64,000 nt of DNA from Arcticibacter pallidicorallinus (lineage in GTDB: Bacteria > Bacteroidota > Bacteroidia > Sphingobacteriales > Sphingobacteriaceae), in the NCBI RefSeq assembly GCF_003002875.1, contig NZ_PVTH01000004.1, positions 1 through 64,000 on the forward strand, given 5' to 3'. How positions within the stretch are numbered: the first letter of the stretch is position 1; every line of letters begins with the position of its first letter. Shown here piece by piece: positions 55,264 to 64,000 of the stretch. The position numbers and the translations under genes were made by a program. Below the pieces are notes generated by a model, which saw nothing but the letters and a program-made list of their open reading frames with translations, had not been told where the DNA came from and searched no databases.

Positions 55264-56059
55264 AAGCCAGAGATATCTGAGGATTATAGCCCAACACCAG
55301 ATGATTGCTCACTGCCATATCAACACTCAGGCGCTTAAAAACGTAGCCCATCCCCGCATACTGATTGAAGGGATGTATACCCACCCCTGCTCTAAACGCG
55401 AGTTGACTCATCAGGCAATATTCCAGACCGGTCCTGAAGTCTCCCCCTCTGTCGCCGTTCGCCGCAACGACCGAACTACTCAGGAGTAGCTCTTCAGAAA
55501 AGCGGTAGGATGCACCAACACTGAGCTGAACGGGGATATCGGCTCCCGCAGACTGGTCGTAGGAGCTGTTGGAGAGGTTGGAAATATGCGCCCCGATAAT
55601 TAGCTCGCTTGAAGGCTTGTACTGGAAACCTGCGTCGATTGAAAACGCTCTGGTCTCACCATAAGAAGGTACTGAAATCTGATGATAATGGAAGTCAACC
55701 GCTGTAAAGACAGTTTCACCGAACTTCCTGGCGTAAGCCAGACCCATACGAAGCTCTTTATAGGCTGAGAAACCAAAGCTCTGAAAGGCTAAGCCAAAAG
55801 CATGCTTTTTTAAGGGGTAAACCATGACAGCGGCTTCCGTACTGAGGGATGTACCCGGATAGTTCTTTTGATAGGTAAGCGCCGCAGCGGGACAGGCGAG
55901 AGAAGCGATACCGGCGGGATTAGCCTGCATCGACCAGACATCCTGTAATGCCACGCCCGTATTCCCCATAGAGAGAAGGCGTGATCCGGGGTTTATATCC
56001 TGTGCGCCCGATGTCCCGGTAAACAAAAATAATAAAAATGAAAGCCTGATAACCTTCAT
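55253..56059 (-). CDS. PorV/PorQ-like outer-membrane beta-barrel protein
   Basis: 268 residues from the ATG at 56059 (MKVIRLSFLLFLFTGTSGAQ); the longer frame begins with a TTG and lacks a signal. It shows the PorV/PorQ opening (GSRLLSMGNTGVALQDVWS and QANPAGIASL) and ends in ISLAYVF with a C-terminal Phe, as barrels do. PorV and PorQ serve type IX secretion, but this short version belongs to a wider family. It is the first gene of the comEC operon. Confidence 0.78.
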   Translation of the reverse strand: MKVIRLSFLLFLFTGTSGAQDINPGSRLLSMGNTGVALQDVWSMQANPAGIASLACPAAALTYQKNYPGTSLSTEAAVMVYPLKKHAFGLAFQSFGFSAYKELRMGLAYARKFGETVFTAVDFHYHQISVPSYGETRAFSIDAGFQYKPSSELIIGAHISNLSNSSYDQSAGADIPVQLSVGASYRFSEELLLSSSVVAANGDRGGDFRTGLEYCLMSQLAFRAGVGIHPFNQYAGMGYVFKRLSVDMAVSNHLVLGYNPQISLAYVF

Positions 56060-56181
56060 ATGAGCGATAATTGGTCCGCCCAAAATAGAAAAATAATAAT
56101 CTGGAGAAAAAAACTTGCAAAATATTTTTAACTAGCTTTACTTTCCAGAAAATCTAAACTTATCTGTTTTTAAGAAGCACA

Positions 56182-56955
56182 CTAAGCAGCTCTGGCGGCT
56201 TCCTTGCGCATCTGCATAGAAAGACTATTACCAAGAAACCGGTCTATGAACGCATGGAGCAGATATAAGATGGGCGTCATCGCTATCGCTACAATAAATT
56301 TGTAGGAATAGTTGACAAAACCTATGGCAGCAACCATTTGCCAGCTCCAGTTGTATTGCGGATTAAGGTAAAAGGCAATAAAGATCACAACGAAGCTGTC
56401 GATGAATTGCGATACAACAGTTGATCCTGTAGCCCGTAACCAGAGGCTCTTTTCTCCGGTAGCGCGCTTTATTCTGTGAAAGATGGCTACGTCCGCAAAT
56501 TGCCCAACGAGAAAGGCGATGATAGATCCAACAATTATCCACATTCCCTGCCCTACAACACCCGAAAAAGCGAGATTCATATCGATCTCCTGTCCCTCAA
56601 CAACCTGCTTCACCCAAAAGTCTGCAGGCACCAGATCCATAGCAAAGAAGATAACAATAAAGGCGTAAGCAATTAAGAAAGCCGTAAGAACCGATAAAAA
56701 CCTAACCTGCTTCGGTCCGTAATATTCGTTAATCAGGTCAGTAGTGATAAACACAAGGGGCCAGGTCAACACACCCGCCGACATGTTAAAAGATAATCCA
56801 GGTACACCAAAAAGATCCATATCGAATTTCTGCATGCCCAGCGATTCTTCAACGCTAAAGATCTTCACGCCTATCAATTCAGCCAGGATAGTGTTGGCCA
56901 CCAGAAAGGCTCCGAGCATCAGAAACAGCTTACTTTGCCGACCTCCTTTTATCAT
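56182..56955 (-). CDS. yhhQ: Queuosine precursor transporter (YhhQ/VUT family)
   Basis: 257 residues with six membrane helices. The N-terminus MLGAFLVANTILAELIGVKIF and the LTWPLVFITTDLINEYYG motif are typical of the VUT family, which imports queuosine precursors (preQ0/preQ1) for tRNA modification. No preQ1 riboswitch was recognised upstream. It is a single gene. Confidence 0.9.
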   Translation of the reverse strand: MIKGGRQSKLFLMLGAFLVANTILAELIGVKIFSVEESLGMQKFDMDLFGVPGLSFNMSAGVLTWPLVFITTDLINEYYGPKQVRFLSVLTAFLIAYAFIVIFFAMDLVPADFWVKQVVEGQEIDMNLAFSGVVGQGMWIIVGSIIAFLVGQFADVAIFHRIKRATGEKSLWLRATGSTVVSQFIDSFVVIFIAFYLNPQYNWSWQMVAAIGFVNYSYKFIVAIAMTPILYLLHAFIDRFLGNSLSMQMRKEAARAA

Positions 56956-57082
56956 AATAATCGTCTTTCTTAACAGTAAAGCTATAATTTTTCCCCATTT
57001 TTACACTTTCGATTTTGCAACAGACCAATCATCAGAATAAAACGTTAACATAGTCATTACATTTACGATCTGAATATTATTG

Positions 57083-57862
57083 ATGAGCATATTAAAAATA
57101 ACCACTTTTCAGGCATATCTGTTCTGGGAAAACGTAGAAAAGAACCTGAAGAACCTGTCGCTGAGGTTATCATCTATCCGCGAAAAGACTGATCTGATCG
57201 TCTTACCTGAGATGTTCAGCACCGGTTTCACCATGAACGCAGAAACGCTCGCAGAAGAAATGAACGGCCCTACGATGCAGTGGATGCTGGAGCAAGCTCA
57301 GAAGTTTAGCTGCGTGGTTACCGGTAGCCTTCCAATAAAAGAAGATGGAAAATACTTCAACCGTCTAATCTGGATGAGGCCCGACGGAAGCTTCGAGCAT
57401 TACGACAAAAGACACCTCTTTGGTCTTGGAAAAGAGGACCGTGTTTACTCTCCTGGAAAAGAAAAGCTCTTCGTTGAGCTGAACGGATGGAAAATATGTC
57501 CTGTTATCTGCTATGACCTGCGCTTCCCGGTTTGGTTGCGCAATACTGATGCCGGATACGATATCTTACTGGTCGTGGCAAACTGGCCCGAAAAGCGGTC
57601 ATCCCATTGGAAAACCCTAATCCCAGCCCGGGCTGTTGAAAATCAGGCTTTCGTTATCGGGGTAAACCGCGTTGGTCATGATGGCAATGAGGTGTACCAT
57701 GCAGGTGATTCCATGTGCATCGATCCAAACGGAAAGACTGTCTATTACAAGCCCAATGATGAGGACCTGTACACCTTCTCCATATCAGACGACGAACTTC
57801 ACAGAGTGAGGAGAACCCTTCCGTTCCTGAAAGACGCAGACCGGTTTGACATTAAAGATTAG
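57083..57862 (+). CDS. Nitrilase-family amidase (omega-amidase-like)
   Basis: 259 residues from the ATG at 57083; the codon just before it is TTG, a weaker start. The triad is E43 (LPEMFSTGF), K109 (YDKRHLF) and C143 (CPVICYDLRFP). The PEMFSTGF and YDLRFP motifs suit the YafV/omega-amidase branch, which hydrolyses 2-oxo acid monoamides such as 2-oxoglutaramate. Substrate not proven. It is 64 bases before the PBP gene. Confidence 0.9.
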   Translation: MSILKITTFQAYLFWENVEKNLKNLSLRLSSIREKTDLIVLPEMFSTGFTMNAETLAEEMNGPTMQWMLEQAQKFSCVVTGSLPIKEDGKYFNRLIWMRPDGSFEHYDKRHLFGLGKEDRVYSPGKEKLFVELNGWKICPVICYDLRFPVWLRNTDAGYDILLVVANWPEKRSSHWKTLIPARAVENQAFVIGVNRVGHDGNEVYHAGDSMCIDPNGKTVYYKPNDEDLYTFSISDDELHRVRRTLPFLKDADRFDIKD

Positions 57863-57887
57863 TACATTCAACGAACACAATAATATC

Positions 57888-57895
57888 TATTTTTG
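57888..57895 (+). promoter_or_regulatory. -7 promoter element for the PBP1A (copy 2) gene
   Basis: TATTTTTG matches TAnnTTTG. The predicted start near 57902 leaves a leader of about 25 bases. No clear -33 TTTG. Confidence 0.45.
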
Positions 57896-57926
57896 CATAG
57901 AAGGATAAGCTATTTCCGACACATAT

Positions 57927-60377
57927 ATGTTTAAAGAAATCAAGATTAAGCCCCTAAGATATCTTATAATACTCCTATATTTTATCATCATCTTTTTTTG
58001 CGCTATTGAAGTGAACTTCCTATGGCTGTTTGGGTACTCACCTACTATCAAGGATATCCAGACACCCAATATGCGAATCGCGTCTGAACTCTATACAGCA
58101 GACAGCACGCTAATAGGCAGATATTATAAAGAGAACCGCACTCCGGTCGAGTTTAATCAGATTCCCAAAGGCACCATCAATGCGCTGGTGGCGACCGAAG
58201 ACGTCCGCTTTTTCAACCACTCAGGCGTTGACCTCAGATCTCTTTTGTCCAGCATAGTCTCTACGGTTTCCGGCGATAAACGCGGGGCCAGTACCATCAC
58301 CCAGCAGCTTGCAAAAAACCTCTACCGTACCCGGAATAACAAACAGCAGGGCCTGATCCGCAAGGTCCCTGTCGTCAGAACGGTTATTTATAAATTTAAG
58401 GAGTGGCTTACGGCCATGAAGCTGGAACAGGAATACAGCAAGGAAGAGATCCTGACGATGTACCTGAACACCGTCCCTTTCGGAAGCAACACCTATGGCA
58501 TCAAAACAGCCTCAAAGCTTTACTTTAACCAGGAGCCTGAAAATCTTGAAATAGAGCAGTCTGCCCTTCTTGTTGGTATGCTTAAAGCGACCACTACCTA
58601 CAATCCGGAAAACCATCCGAAAAGAGCTCTGGAGAGACGCAATGTTGTTCTTTCTCAGATGGAGAAGTACGGATATCTGACAAAAGACGAATACACACGT
58701 TACAGCAAAATTCCTCTCGAGATTCGCAAAGGCCAGATTACAGAAGAGGAACGCGGAGACTCCTACCTTCGCTCTGCGGTCGAACGCTACCTCAGCAAAT
58801 GGGCGGAAGATAACGGATATGACCTTTATGAATCAGGACTGAAAATTTATACAACCATCGACTCCCGACTGCAGAAGTATGCTGAGGAAGCAGTAGGTGA
58901 ACAGATGAAGATCCTGCAAAAGAGACTTGACAATGCATGGGGCAATGAGGAGCCCTGGCGAACCTCCGACGGTAAGGTTATTGAAGATTTTCCTCAGAAA
59001 GCAGCACAACGTCTCCCGATATACGCGGCGCTCAAAAAGAAGTATAACGGCAACCAGGATTCTATCGACAATTACCTGAACACTCCCAAGAAAATGAAAA
59101 TTTTCAGCTGGGAGGGCGACAAAGAGGTTGAATTTTCAACCATAGACTCCATTAAATACTATGCCAGTATCCTCAATACCGGTATGATGACCCTTGATCC
59201 GTTTAACGGCCACATCAAAGTCTGGGTCGGAGGAATTGACTTTAACCACTTTAAGTACGACCACGTCAACCAGGCTAAACGCCAGGCAGGCTCCACATTC
59301 AAACCCTTCGCTTATCTTGCGGCGCTTGAAAGCGGCATGTCACCTTGCGACAAGTTCACCGATAAGCCTGTGCGCATCGAATACGAGGAAGAAGATTCTA
59401 CTAAATATTGGGAACCTAAAAATTCAAATTACTCGTTCTCCGGAATGGAGATGAGCATGCGGTGGGCAATGGGAAAATCTGTTAACTCGATTACCGCTCA
59501 AATCACGGAACAGGTGGGTTGGGACAACGTCGTGAAGTACGCCCATGAATGCGGGATTGAAAGTGATCTGAAGTCGGTCCCTTCTATCAGTTTAGGTTCG
59601 GCTGACGTGTCTGTATTTGAGATGGTAAAAGCCTACGGCACATTCCTGAATAAGGGAGTACGTACAGAGCCCATCCTCGTCGATAAAATAACGGACCATG
59701 ATGGCCGCGTGCTGGAGCAATTCAAAGCGGAGCAAAAAAGAACGCTTACGGAAGAGATCGCCTGGCTGATGCTATATATGTTCCGTGGGGGCATGGAAGA
59801 GCCCGGAGGGACCTCCCAAAATTTATGGCAGTGGGACCTCTGGAAAAAAGGCAACCAGATAGGCGGTAAAACGGGCACCTCCTCTGACTTTGTAGATGGC
59901 TGGTATATGGGAATAACCAAAGACCTCGTAACCGGCGTCTGGGTGGGTTGTGATGAAAGAAGCGTTCACTTCCGTACATCCGGAACCGGAGAAGGCTCGC
60001 ACACTGCCCTGCCGATATTCGGCCGCTTCATGGAAAAAGTTTACAAAGACCCCAACTCCGGGTACACATACGGCGCATTTCCCGCAGCAGGCGTAAAGAT
60101 CAACCGGGAATACAACTGCCCTTCTCCACGGTATGTGGTAGACACCTCTTCTGTTGACACCGTTGCAACCGATTCACTCGCTACTCCCGATTCTCTGCTC
60201 ATTGACGAATCCTTATATGATCATGAAGATACTGCCGTGCCGCCAGTGCGAAACGAAACTCCGGCTGTCAGAAATACAACCCAGGAGAATGAGCCGGAAG
60301 ATTCCCGCGCAGAAAGAAGAAGAAAAAGACAAGAGAGACGTGAAGAAAGAAAACAAAACAAAGACCAGAACAATTAA
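57927..60377 (+). CDS. Bifunctional penicillin-binding protein 1A (copy 2)
   Basis: 816 residues. A membrane helix (about 11-36) is followed by the GT51 domain with E91 (ATEDVRFFNHSGVD) and the transpeptidase with S456-T-F-K459, S518-V-N520 and K648-T-G-T651. It should polymerise and cross-link peptidoglycan. The last 80 residues are polar and highly charged (RRRKRQERREERK), a cytosol-independent tail in the periplasm. It precedes the TolB-like fusion gene by 47 bases. Confidence 0.95.
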   Translation: MFKEIKIKPLRYLIILLYFIIIFFCAIEVNFLWLFGYSPTIKDIQTPNMRIASELYTADSTLIGRYYKENRTPVEFNQIPKGTINALVATEDVRFFNHSGVDLRSLLSSIVSTVSGDKRGASTITQQLAKNLYRTRNNKQQGLIRKVPVVRTVIYKFKEWLTAMKLEQEYSKEEILTMYLNTVPFGSNTYGIKTASKLYFNQEPENLEIEQSALLVGMLKATTTYNPENHPKRALERRNVVLSQMEKYGYLTKDEYTRYSKIPLEIRKGQITEEERGDSYLRSAVERYLSKWAEDNGYDLYESGLKIYTTIDSRLQKYAEEAVGEQMKILQKRLDNAWGNEEPWRTSDGKVIEDFPQKAAQRLPIYAALKKKYNGNQDSIDNYLNTPKKMKIFSWEGDKEVEFSTIDSIKYYASILNTGMMTLDPFNGHIKVWVGGIDFNHFKYDHVNQAKRQAGSTFKPFAYLAALESGMSPCDKFTDKPVRIEYEEEDSTKYWEPKNSNYSFSGMEMSMRWAMGKSVNSITAQITEQVGWDNVVKYAHECGIESDLKSVPSISLGSADVSVFEMVKAYGTFLNKGVRTEPILVDKITDHDGRVLEQFKAEQKRTLTEEIAWLMLYMFRGGMEEPGGTSQNLWQWDLWKKGNQIGGKTGTSSDFVDGWYMGITKDLVTGVWVGCDERSVHFRTSGTGEGSHTALPIFGRFMEKVYKDPNSGYTYGAFPAAGVKINREYNCPSPRYVVDTSSVDTVATDSLATPDSLLIDESLYDHEDTAVPPVRNETPAVRNTTQENEPEDSRAERRRKRQERREERKQNKDQNN

Positions 60378-60424
60378 ACTTCTGGAAGTCAGTTCTTAAT
60401 AAGCATCCATATAAATCAACATAT

Positions 60425-63400
60425 ATGAAACACTTCGACCTAAACGTAAAGAATATTCCAAAAGGAGGTTTCTATTGCCTTCTCATGCTGTTTCTATTCA
60501 TGCTGGCGGTGCCCGCAGAGGCGCAATATTTCGGACAGAATAAAGTTCGATACAAAAACCTCAAGTTCCAGGTCAACCAATCACCACACTTCGAATTATA
60601 TTACTACCTGAAGAACGATAGCCTCGTTAAGCGCTTCATGCAGGAAAGTGAACTTTGGTACGACCTTCATCAACAGGTATTCAGAGACACTTTCTCTAAG
60701 AAAAACCCATTAATCCTTTACAATAATCATGCGGACTTCCAGCAGACTACCGCCATCTCCGGCAGTATCAGTGTTGGAACCGGGGGGGTTACAGAAGGAT
60801 TAAAAAATCGCGTGGTCATGCCGATGATGCAGCTTAACCAGCAAACACGACATGTTTTAGGACACGAGCTCGTACACGCCTTCCAATATCACTCGCTAAT
60901 AGAGGGCGACTCCACCAATCTCGAGAACATCGGCAATCTTCCGCTGTGGATGGTAGAAGGTATGGCCGAATACCTGTCTATCGGAAAGGTTGATGCATTT
61001 ACCGCCATGTGGATGCGTGATGCATATCTCAATAAAGATATCCCCTCTTTACGTGATCTTACCGAAAGCAATAAATATTTCCCTTATCGATATGGTCAGG
61101 CATTCTGGTCCTACATTGGCTCAACTTATGGCGATACTATTATCGTCCCTTTCTTCAAAGCAACCGCCAAGTTCGGCTATCAAAATGCCATTCGAAGAAC
61201 GTTCGGATATGATGAACGGACGCTGTCGGGCTTATGGCGCACCAGTATAGAAAACGCATATCGTCCGATGCTGAAGGACACCTCCCAGGTACCTGTGGGA
61301 CGTAAGCTTATCGACAATAAAAACGGAGGGGAAATGAACGTGGCTCCGGCCATATCTCCCGACGGCAAGTACGTAGCCTTCCTATCAGAAAAAGAGCTTT
61401 TTAGTATTGACCTCTTCCTTGCAGATGCCCAAACCGGCAAGGTGATCAGAAAGCTGACAAGCAGGACTTCAAACACGCATATTGACGAATTCAGCTTCAT
61501 TGAGTCTGCCGGGGCCTGGTCTCCGGACAGTAAGAAATTCGCCTTTACCATCTTCGCGCAAGGCCGAAACAAACTGATGATTGTAGATATCAGCAACGGG
61601 AAGCTCCTCATGACCGAATCACTCGGTGACGTCAGGGAATTCAGTAATCTGGCCTGGTCGCCCAACGGCGAAGACATCGCGCTCACCGGTCTGCGGGAAG
61701 GTTATAGCGACCTTTATCTCTTTAATACAAAAAGCAAAAAGGTAACTCAGCTGACGGATGACAGATACTCAGATTACCAGCCTTCATTTTCCCCTGACGG
61801 AAAGTATCTGCTTTTCACAAGCGACAGAACTACTTTGGAAGACGGACCTACATCCGTAGAGATCACCTACAGTCTGGCCGTAATGGACCTGGCAACTAAA
61901 GCCATCACCAATATCGACGTCTTTCATGGCGCCAACAACTTGAATCCGCAATTTTCGTCCACCGGTGAACAGATCTTTTTCTTATCCAACCGTGATGGAT
62001 TCAGGAACCTATACCGCTATACCATCGCCACTAAGCAGGTGGAGCAGCTTACGGATTATTTCACGGGGATCAGCGGTATCACGGAGTATTCCCCAGCCTT
62101 GAGCGTATCAAGGAACGACGATGTTCTCTACTCCTACTACCGTTCTCAAAAATACACGATCTATAATGCCAGGGTAAGTGATTTTACGGCTCAGCCCGTA
62201 GACCCTAAGGCGATCAACTTCGATGCAGCCACGCTCCCGCCCTTAAAGCAAACAGGTGTAGACCTGATCAATGCAAACCTTGCCAACTTCGAGCGTTTCG
62301 AGTTGCTCGGATCAGAACAGATAACGGATGAAAAATACAGGCCACAGTTCAAGCTGGATTATCTGGCAAGTAATGGAGTCGGTGCTTCTGTAGGGCGTTT
62401 CGGTACGGGCCTCTCCAGCGGAGTGCAGGGAATATTCAGCGATATCCTGGGACGCAATCAAATCTTTGCCACTGCGGCTGTTAATGGAGAAGTTCAGGAC
62501 TTCGGTGCGCAGCTGGCATACATCAATCAGCAAGGACGTATAAACTTTGGTACTTCAATCTCCCATATTCCTTATTTGTCAGGCTTCTATGTCAGCCAGA
62601 TAGAGGAAGGTGACAATCCGCTTAAAACAGGTTATAATTATGTTGAGGGGACTGACCTGATGCGTACTTTTGAAGATCAGGTCCAGCTGTTTGGAATATA
62701 TCCCTTCTCCCGGATTTTCCGTTTTGAGGTAGGGCTAGGTGCTGCTTATTACAGCTATCGAATTGATCGTTTAGCTAATTACTATGCCGCAACCGTAAAT
62801 CCTAACGGCCAGGTTACTGGCATTGACCGTTATCCGTTCGACTCAGACCGTCGGAAATTAAAAGGAGAAAGCCTTGAGCGTGCCTATCCGGGATACAGCT
62901 TCAACGCCTTTACCATCTATCAAACGAATGCAGCCTTCGTGGGAGACAACTCATTCTCCGGTGTAACGTCGCCCTTAAGCGGCTTCCGCTTCCGCATAGG
63001 GATCGAAAGCTATGTAGGTGATTACACGTTCAACGCCTTCAGTGCGGATCTTCGCAGATACGTCAGAATTAAGCCAGTGACATTTGCAGGCCGTTTTTAC
63101 AGCTATACACGCTTTGGAAAAGATCAAACAGGACTATATCCCCTCTTCATCGGATATCCGTATCTGATCAGAGGTTATGAATCAAGCTCACTTTATGCGA
63201 ACAATGGAGTAAATAATGCGGGTATTTCATTTGATCAACTATCCGGTTCCAAAATTGCAGTAGCTAACTTTGAAGTGCGCCTGCCTTTTACCGGTCCTGA
63301 GAAGCTTGCAGCTCTGGAGTCAAAGTTTCTGTTTAGTGATCTTAACCTGTTTTTTGATATCGGTATCGCGTATAACCAAAATTCCAAGTTAAGATGGAAA

Positions 63401-63622
63401 GCCTCTGATGGCGGCCAGGTAATTGACATCCCTTCTACCGATCCTACGTACAACAACTCAAACAGGTCGGTCATCGAGCGGATACCAGCCATGAGTGCGG
63501 GTATTTCACTCAGGGTAAATATGTTCGGTTATTTTGTATTGGAGCCTTACTATGCGTTTCCTTTCCAACGCAAAGACATCAAGGCCGGAGTATTTGGTCT
63601 GACATTCGCCCCGGGCTGGTAA
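60425..63622 (+). CDS. Zinc-metalloprotease-like domain, TolB-type propeller and outer-membrane barrel fusion
   Basis: 1065 residues with a signal peptide (about 12-33, PAEAQ). Residues about 45-285 form a gluzincin-like domain with HELVH at 147-151 and E178 (WMVEGMAEYLS) as a third ligand. Residues about 300-600 hold WD40/TolB-like repeats (SPDGKYVAFLSEKE, WSPDSKKFAF, FSPDGKYLLFTSDR). From about 640 to the end lies a beta-rich region (for example LPFTGPEKLAALESKFLF, FLEPYYAFPFQRK-like) resembling an Omp85/surface-antigen barrel. It may be an exposed or periplasmic protease anchored in the outer membrane. I know such fusions exist in Bacteroidota but not what they cut. Confidence 0.82.
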   Translation: MKHFDLNVKNIPKGGFYCLLMLFLFMLAVPAEAQYFGQNKVRYKNLKFQVNQSPHFELYYYLKNDSLVKRFMQESELWYDLHQQVFRDTFSKKNPLILYNNHADFQQTTAISGSISVGTGGVTEGLKNRVVMPMMQLNQQTRHVLGHELVHAFQYHSLIEGDSTNLENIGNLPLWMVEGMAEYLSIGKVDAFTAMWMRDAYLNKDIPSLRDLTESNKYFPYRYGQAFWSYIGSTYGDTIIVPFFKATAKFGYQNAIRRTFGYDERTLSGLWRTSIENAYRPMLKDTSQVPVGRKLIDNKNGGEMNVAPAISPDGKYVAFLSEKELFSIDLFLADAQTGKVIRKLTSRTSNTHIDEFSFIESAGAWSPDSKKFAFTIFAQGRNKLMIVDISNGKLLMTESLGDVREFSNLAWSPNGEDIALTGLREGYSDLYLFNTKSKKVTQLTDDRYSDYQPSFSPDGKYLLFTSDRTTLEDGPTSVEITYSLAVMDLATKAITNIDVFHGANNLNPQFSSTGEQIFFLSNRDGFRNLYRYTIATKQVEQLTDYFTGISGITEYSPALSVSRNDDVLYSYYRSQKYTIYNARVSDFTAQPVDPKAINFDAATLPPLKQTGVDLINANLANFERFELLGSEQITDEKYRPQFKLDYLASNGVGASVGRFGTGLSSGVQGIFSDILGRNQIFATAAVNGEVQDFGAQLAYINQQGRINFGTSISHIPYLSGFYVSQIEEGDNPLKTGYNYVEGTDLMRTFEDQVQLFGIYPFSRIFRFEVGLGAAYYSYRIDRLANYYAATVNPNGQVTGIDRYPFDSDRRKLKGESLERAYPGYSFNAFTIYQTNAAFVGDNSFSGVTSPLSGFRFRIGIESYVGDYTFNAFSADLRRYVRIKPVTFAGRFYSYTRFGKDQTGLYPLFIGYPYLIRGYESSSLYANNGVNNAGISFDQLSGSKIAVANFEVRLPFTGPEKLAALESKFLFSDLNLFFDIGIAYNQNSKLRWKASDGGQVIDIPSTDPTYNNSNRSVIERIPAMSAGISLRVNMFGYFVLEPYYAFPFQRKDIKAGVFGLTFAPGW

Positions 63623-63651
63623 GCATACCAGTCATCCATATAGGAACGAAT

Positions 63652-63689
63652 AATAAGAAAAGCGGTTAATTTAGGCCGCTTTTCTTATT
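63652..63689. terminator. Bidirectional terminator with 14-bp stem
   Basis: AATAAGAAAAGCGG (63652-63665) and CCGCTTTTCTTATT (63676-63689) are exact reverse complements around a 10-base loop. It separates two convergent genes and overlaps the last codons of the GIY-YIG gene. Confidence 0.85.
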
Positions 63690-64000
63690 CTGAGAAGCGA
63701 TGAGATATCTGCCTTCATAGCTTGCTCCTCATATTCTAAACCAATTGCAAGATCAATCCAATCCGGATTAACATCACGAACCAGTTTCTCTTTTTGAGCT
63801 CTTGTATATTTGCAGATCTCGTTGAAACGCTGTAAAGCGTCCTCTTCATTTAAAAGCTCCTCGAAATAGATCAGTCTGCTAAGTTGGCTGGCATTATCGA
63901 AAAACAAGTTCGGCATCTCCTTATAAAAACTGATCGTCTTTAACAAATCGGAGCTCATGCCCACATGAAGGGATGTACGGTTTCTGTCTGTAATTACATA
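63671..64000 (-). CDS. Degenerate GIY-YIG-family protein, 5' end outside the window
   Basis: The frame is open to the window edge, giving at least 110 residues (YVITDRNRTSLHVGMSSDL..). The visible part corresponds to the GIY-YIG fold used in small endonuclease-like proteins: RTSLHVG for the second strand, then RLIYFEELLNEEDALQRF, KYTRAQKEKLVRDVNPDW. The usual catalytic Arg after the second strand motif (as in TNDLxRR) is replaced by DLLKTI, so activity is doubtful. The GIY motif itself is beyond the edge. Confidence 0.72.
   Translation of the reverse strand, partial: YVITDRNRTSLHVGMSSDLLKTISFYKEMPNLFFDNASQLSRLIYFEELLNEEDALQRFNEICKYTRAQKEKLVRDVNPDWIDLAIGLEYEEQAMKADISSLLRIRKAA

Noticed and set aside
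57080-57082. TTG start of the nitrilase gene
   Set aside because: An ATG follows immediately in frame and is the more usual start.

Overview
The window comes from a Bacteroidota chromosome, most likely a Sphingobacteriaceae member (Pedobacter-like). The evidence is a SusC/SusD pair with a one-protein hybrid two-component regulator, many lipoproteins and outer-membrane barrels, weak Shine-Dalgarno signals, several matches to the Bacteroidota promoter (TAnnTTTG at -7, TTTG near -33), and the kinds of conserved hypothetical proteins present. No tRNA, rRNA, CRISPR array, intact IS element or prophage is visible. Coding density is high and most intergenic gaps are short.

Left part (1-17.3 kb), minus strand: a polysaccharide utilisation locus for a xylan-type polymer. 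In transcription order it holds a hybrid two-component sensor/regulator, SusC, SusD, a GH2 enzyme, a GH10 endo-xylanase, a BglX-type GH3 and a second GH3 resembling beta-xylosidases. A strong hairpin lies between susD and the first enzyme gene, and an intrinsic terminator follows the last gene. A second xylan module, on the plus strand at 25.2-30.0 kb, holds three paralogous secreted CE1-type esterases with N-terminal E-set domains and a GH8 reducing-end xylosidase. Together the two modules could de-esterify xylan, cut it outside or at the cell surface, import fragments through SusCD and trim oligosaccharides to monomers. They are separated by an azurin gene, a complete class Ib ribonucleotide reductase operon (nrdHIEF) and a CPA2 antiporter operon.

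Middle part (30-50.4 kb): mainly housekeeping and envelope genes. These are a J-domain/KTSC fusion, an acyltransferase, a P1B-4 metal ATPase, a Nudix hydrolase with an AHSA1-like protein, a nucleotidyltransferase-metallophosphoesterase-PBP1A operon, an uncharacterised DNA repair pair (radical SAM plus TIGR03915-like), a FUSC-family membrane protein, MgtE, a WbqC-like protein, an LpxL-like acyltransferase with a GT2 glycosyltransferase, uroporphyrinogen-III methyltransferase, an aldo/keto reductase and an aldehyde dehydrogenase.

Right part (50.5-64 kb): a tightly coupled minus-strand operon (PorV/PorQ-like barrel, a ComEA-like helix-hairpin-helix domain fused to a probable outer-membrane barrel, and ComEC) that looks like a DNA-uptake module. 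It is followed by a queuosine-precursor transporter, a nitrilase-family amidase, a second PBP1A, a 1065-residue protein joining a zinc metalloprotease, a TolB-type propeller and a barrel, and the end of a degenerate GIY-YIG protein. A candidate small RNA with its own promoter and terminator lies beside comEC.

The most interesting points for follow-up are the HhH-barrel/ComEC operon, the radical-SAM DNA repair pair, the candidate small RNA near 51.0 kb, the protease-propeller-barrel fusion, and the palindromic site upstream of azurin. Functions are assigned from recognisable motifs only; no database search was run.
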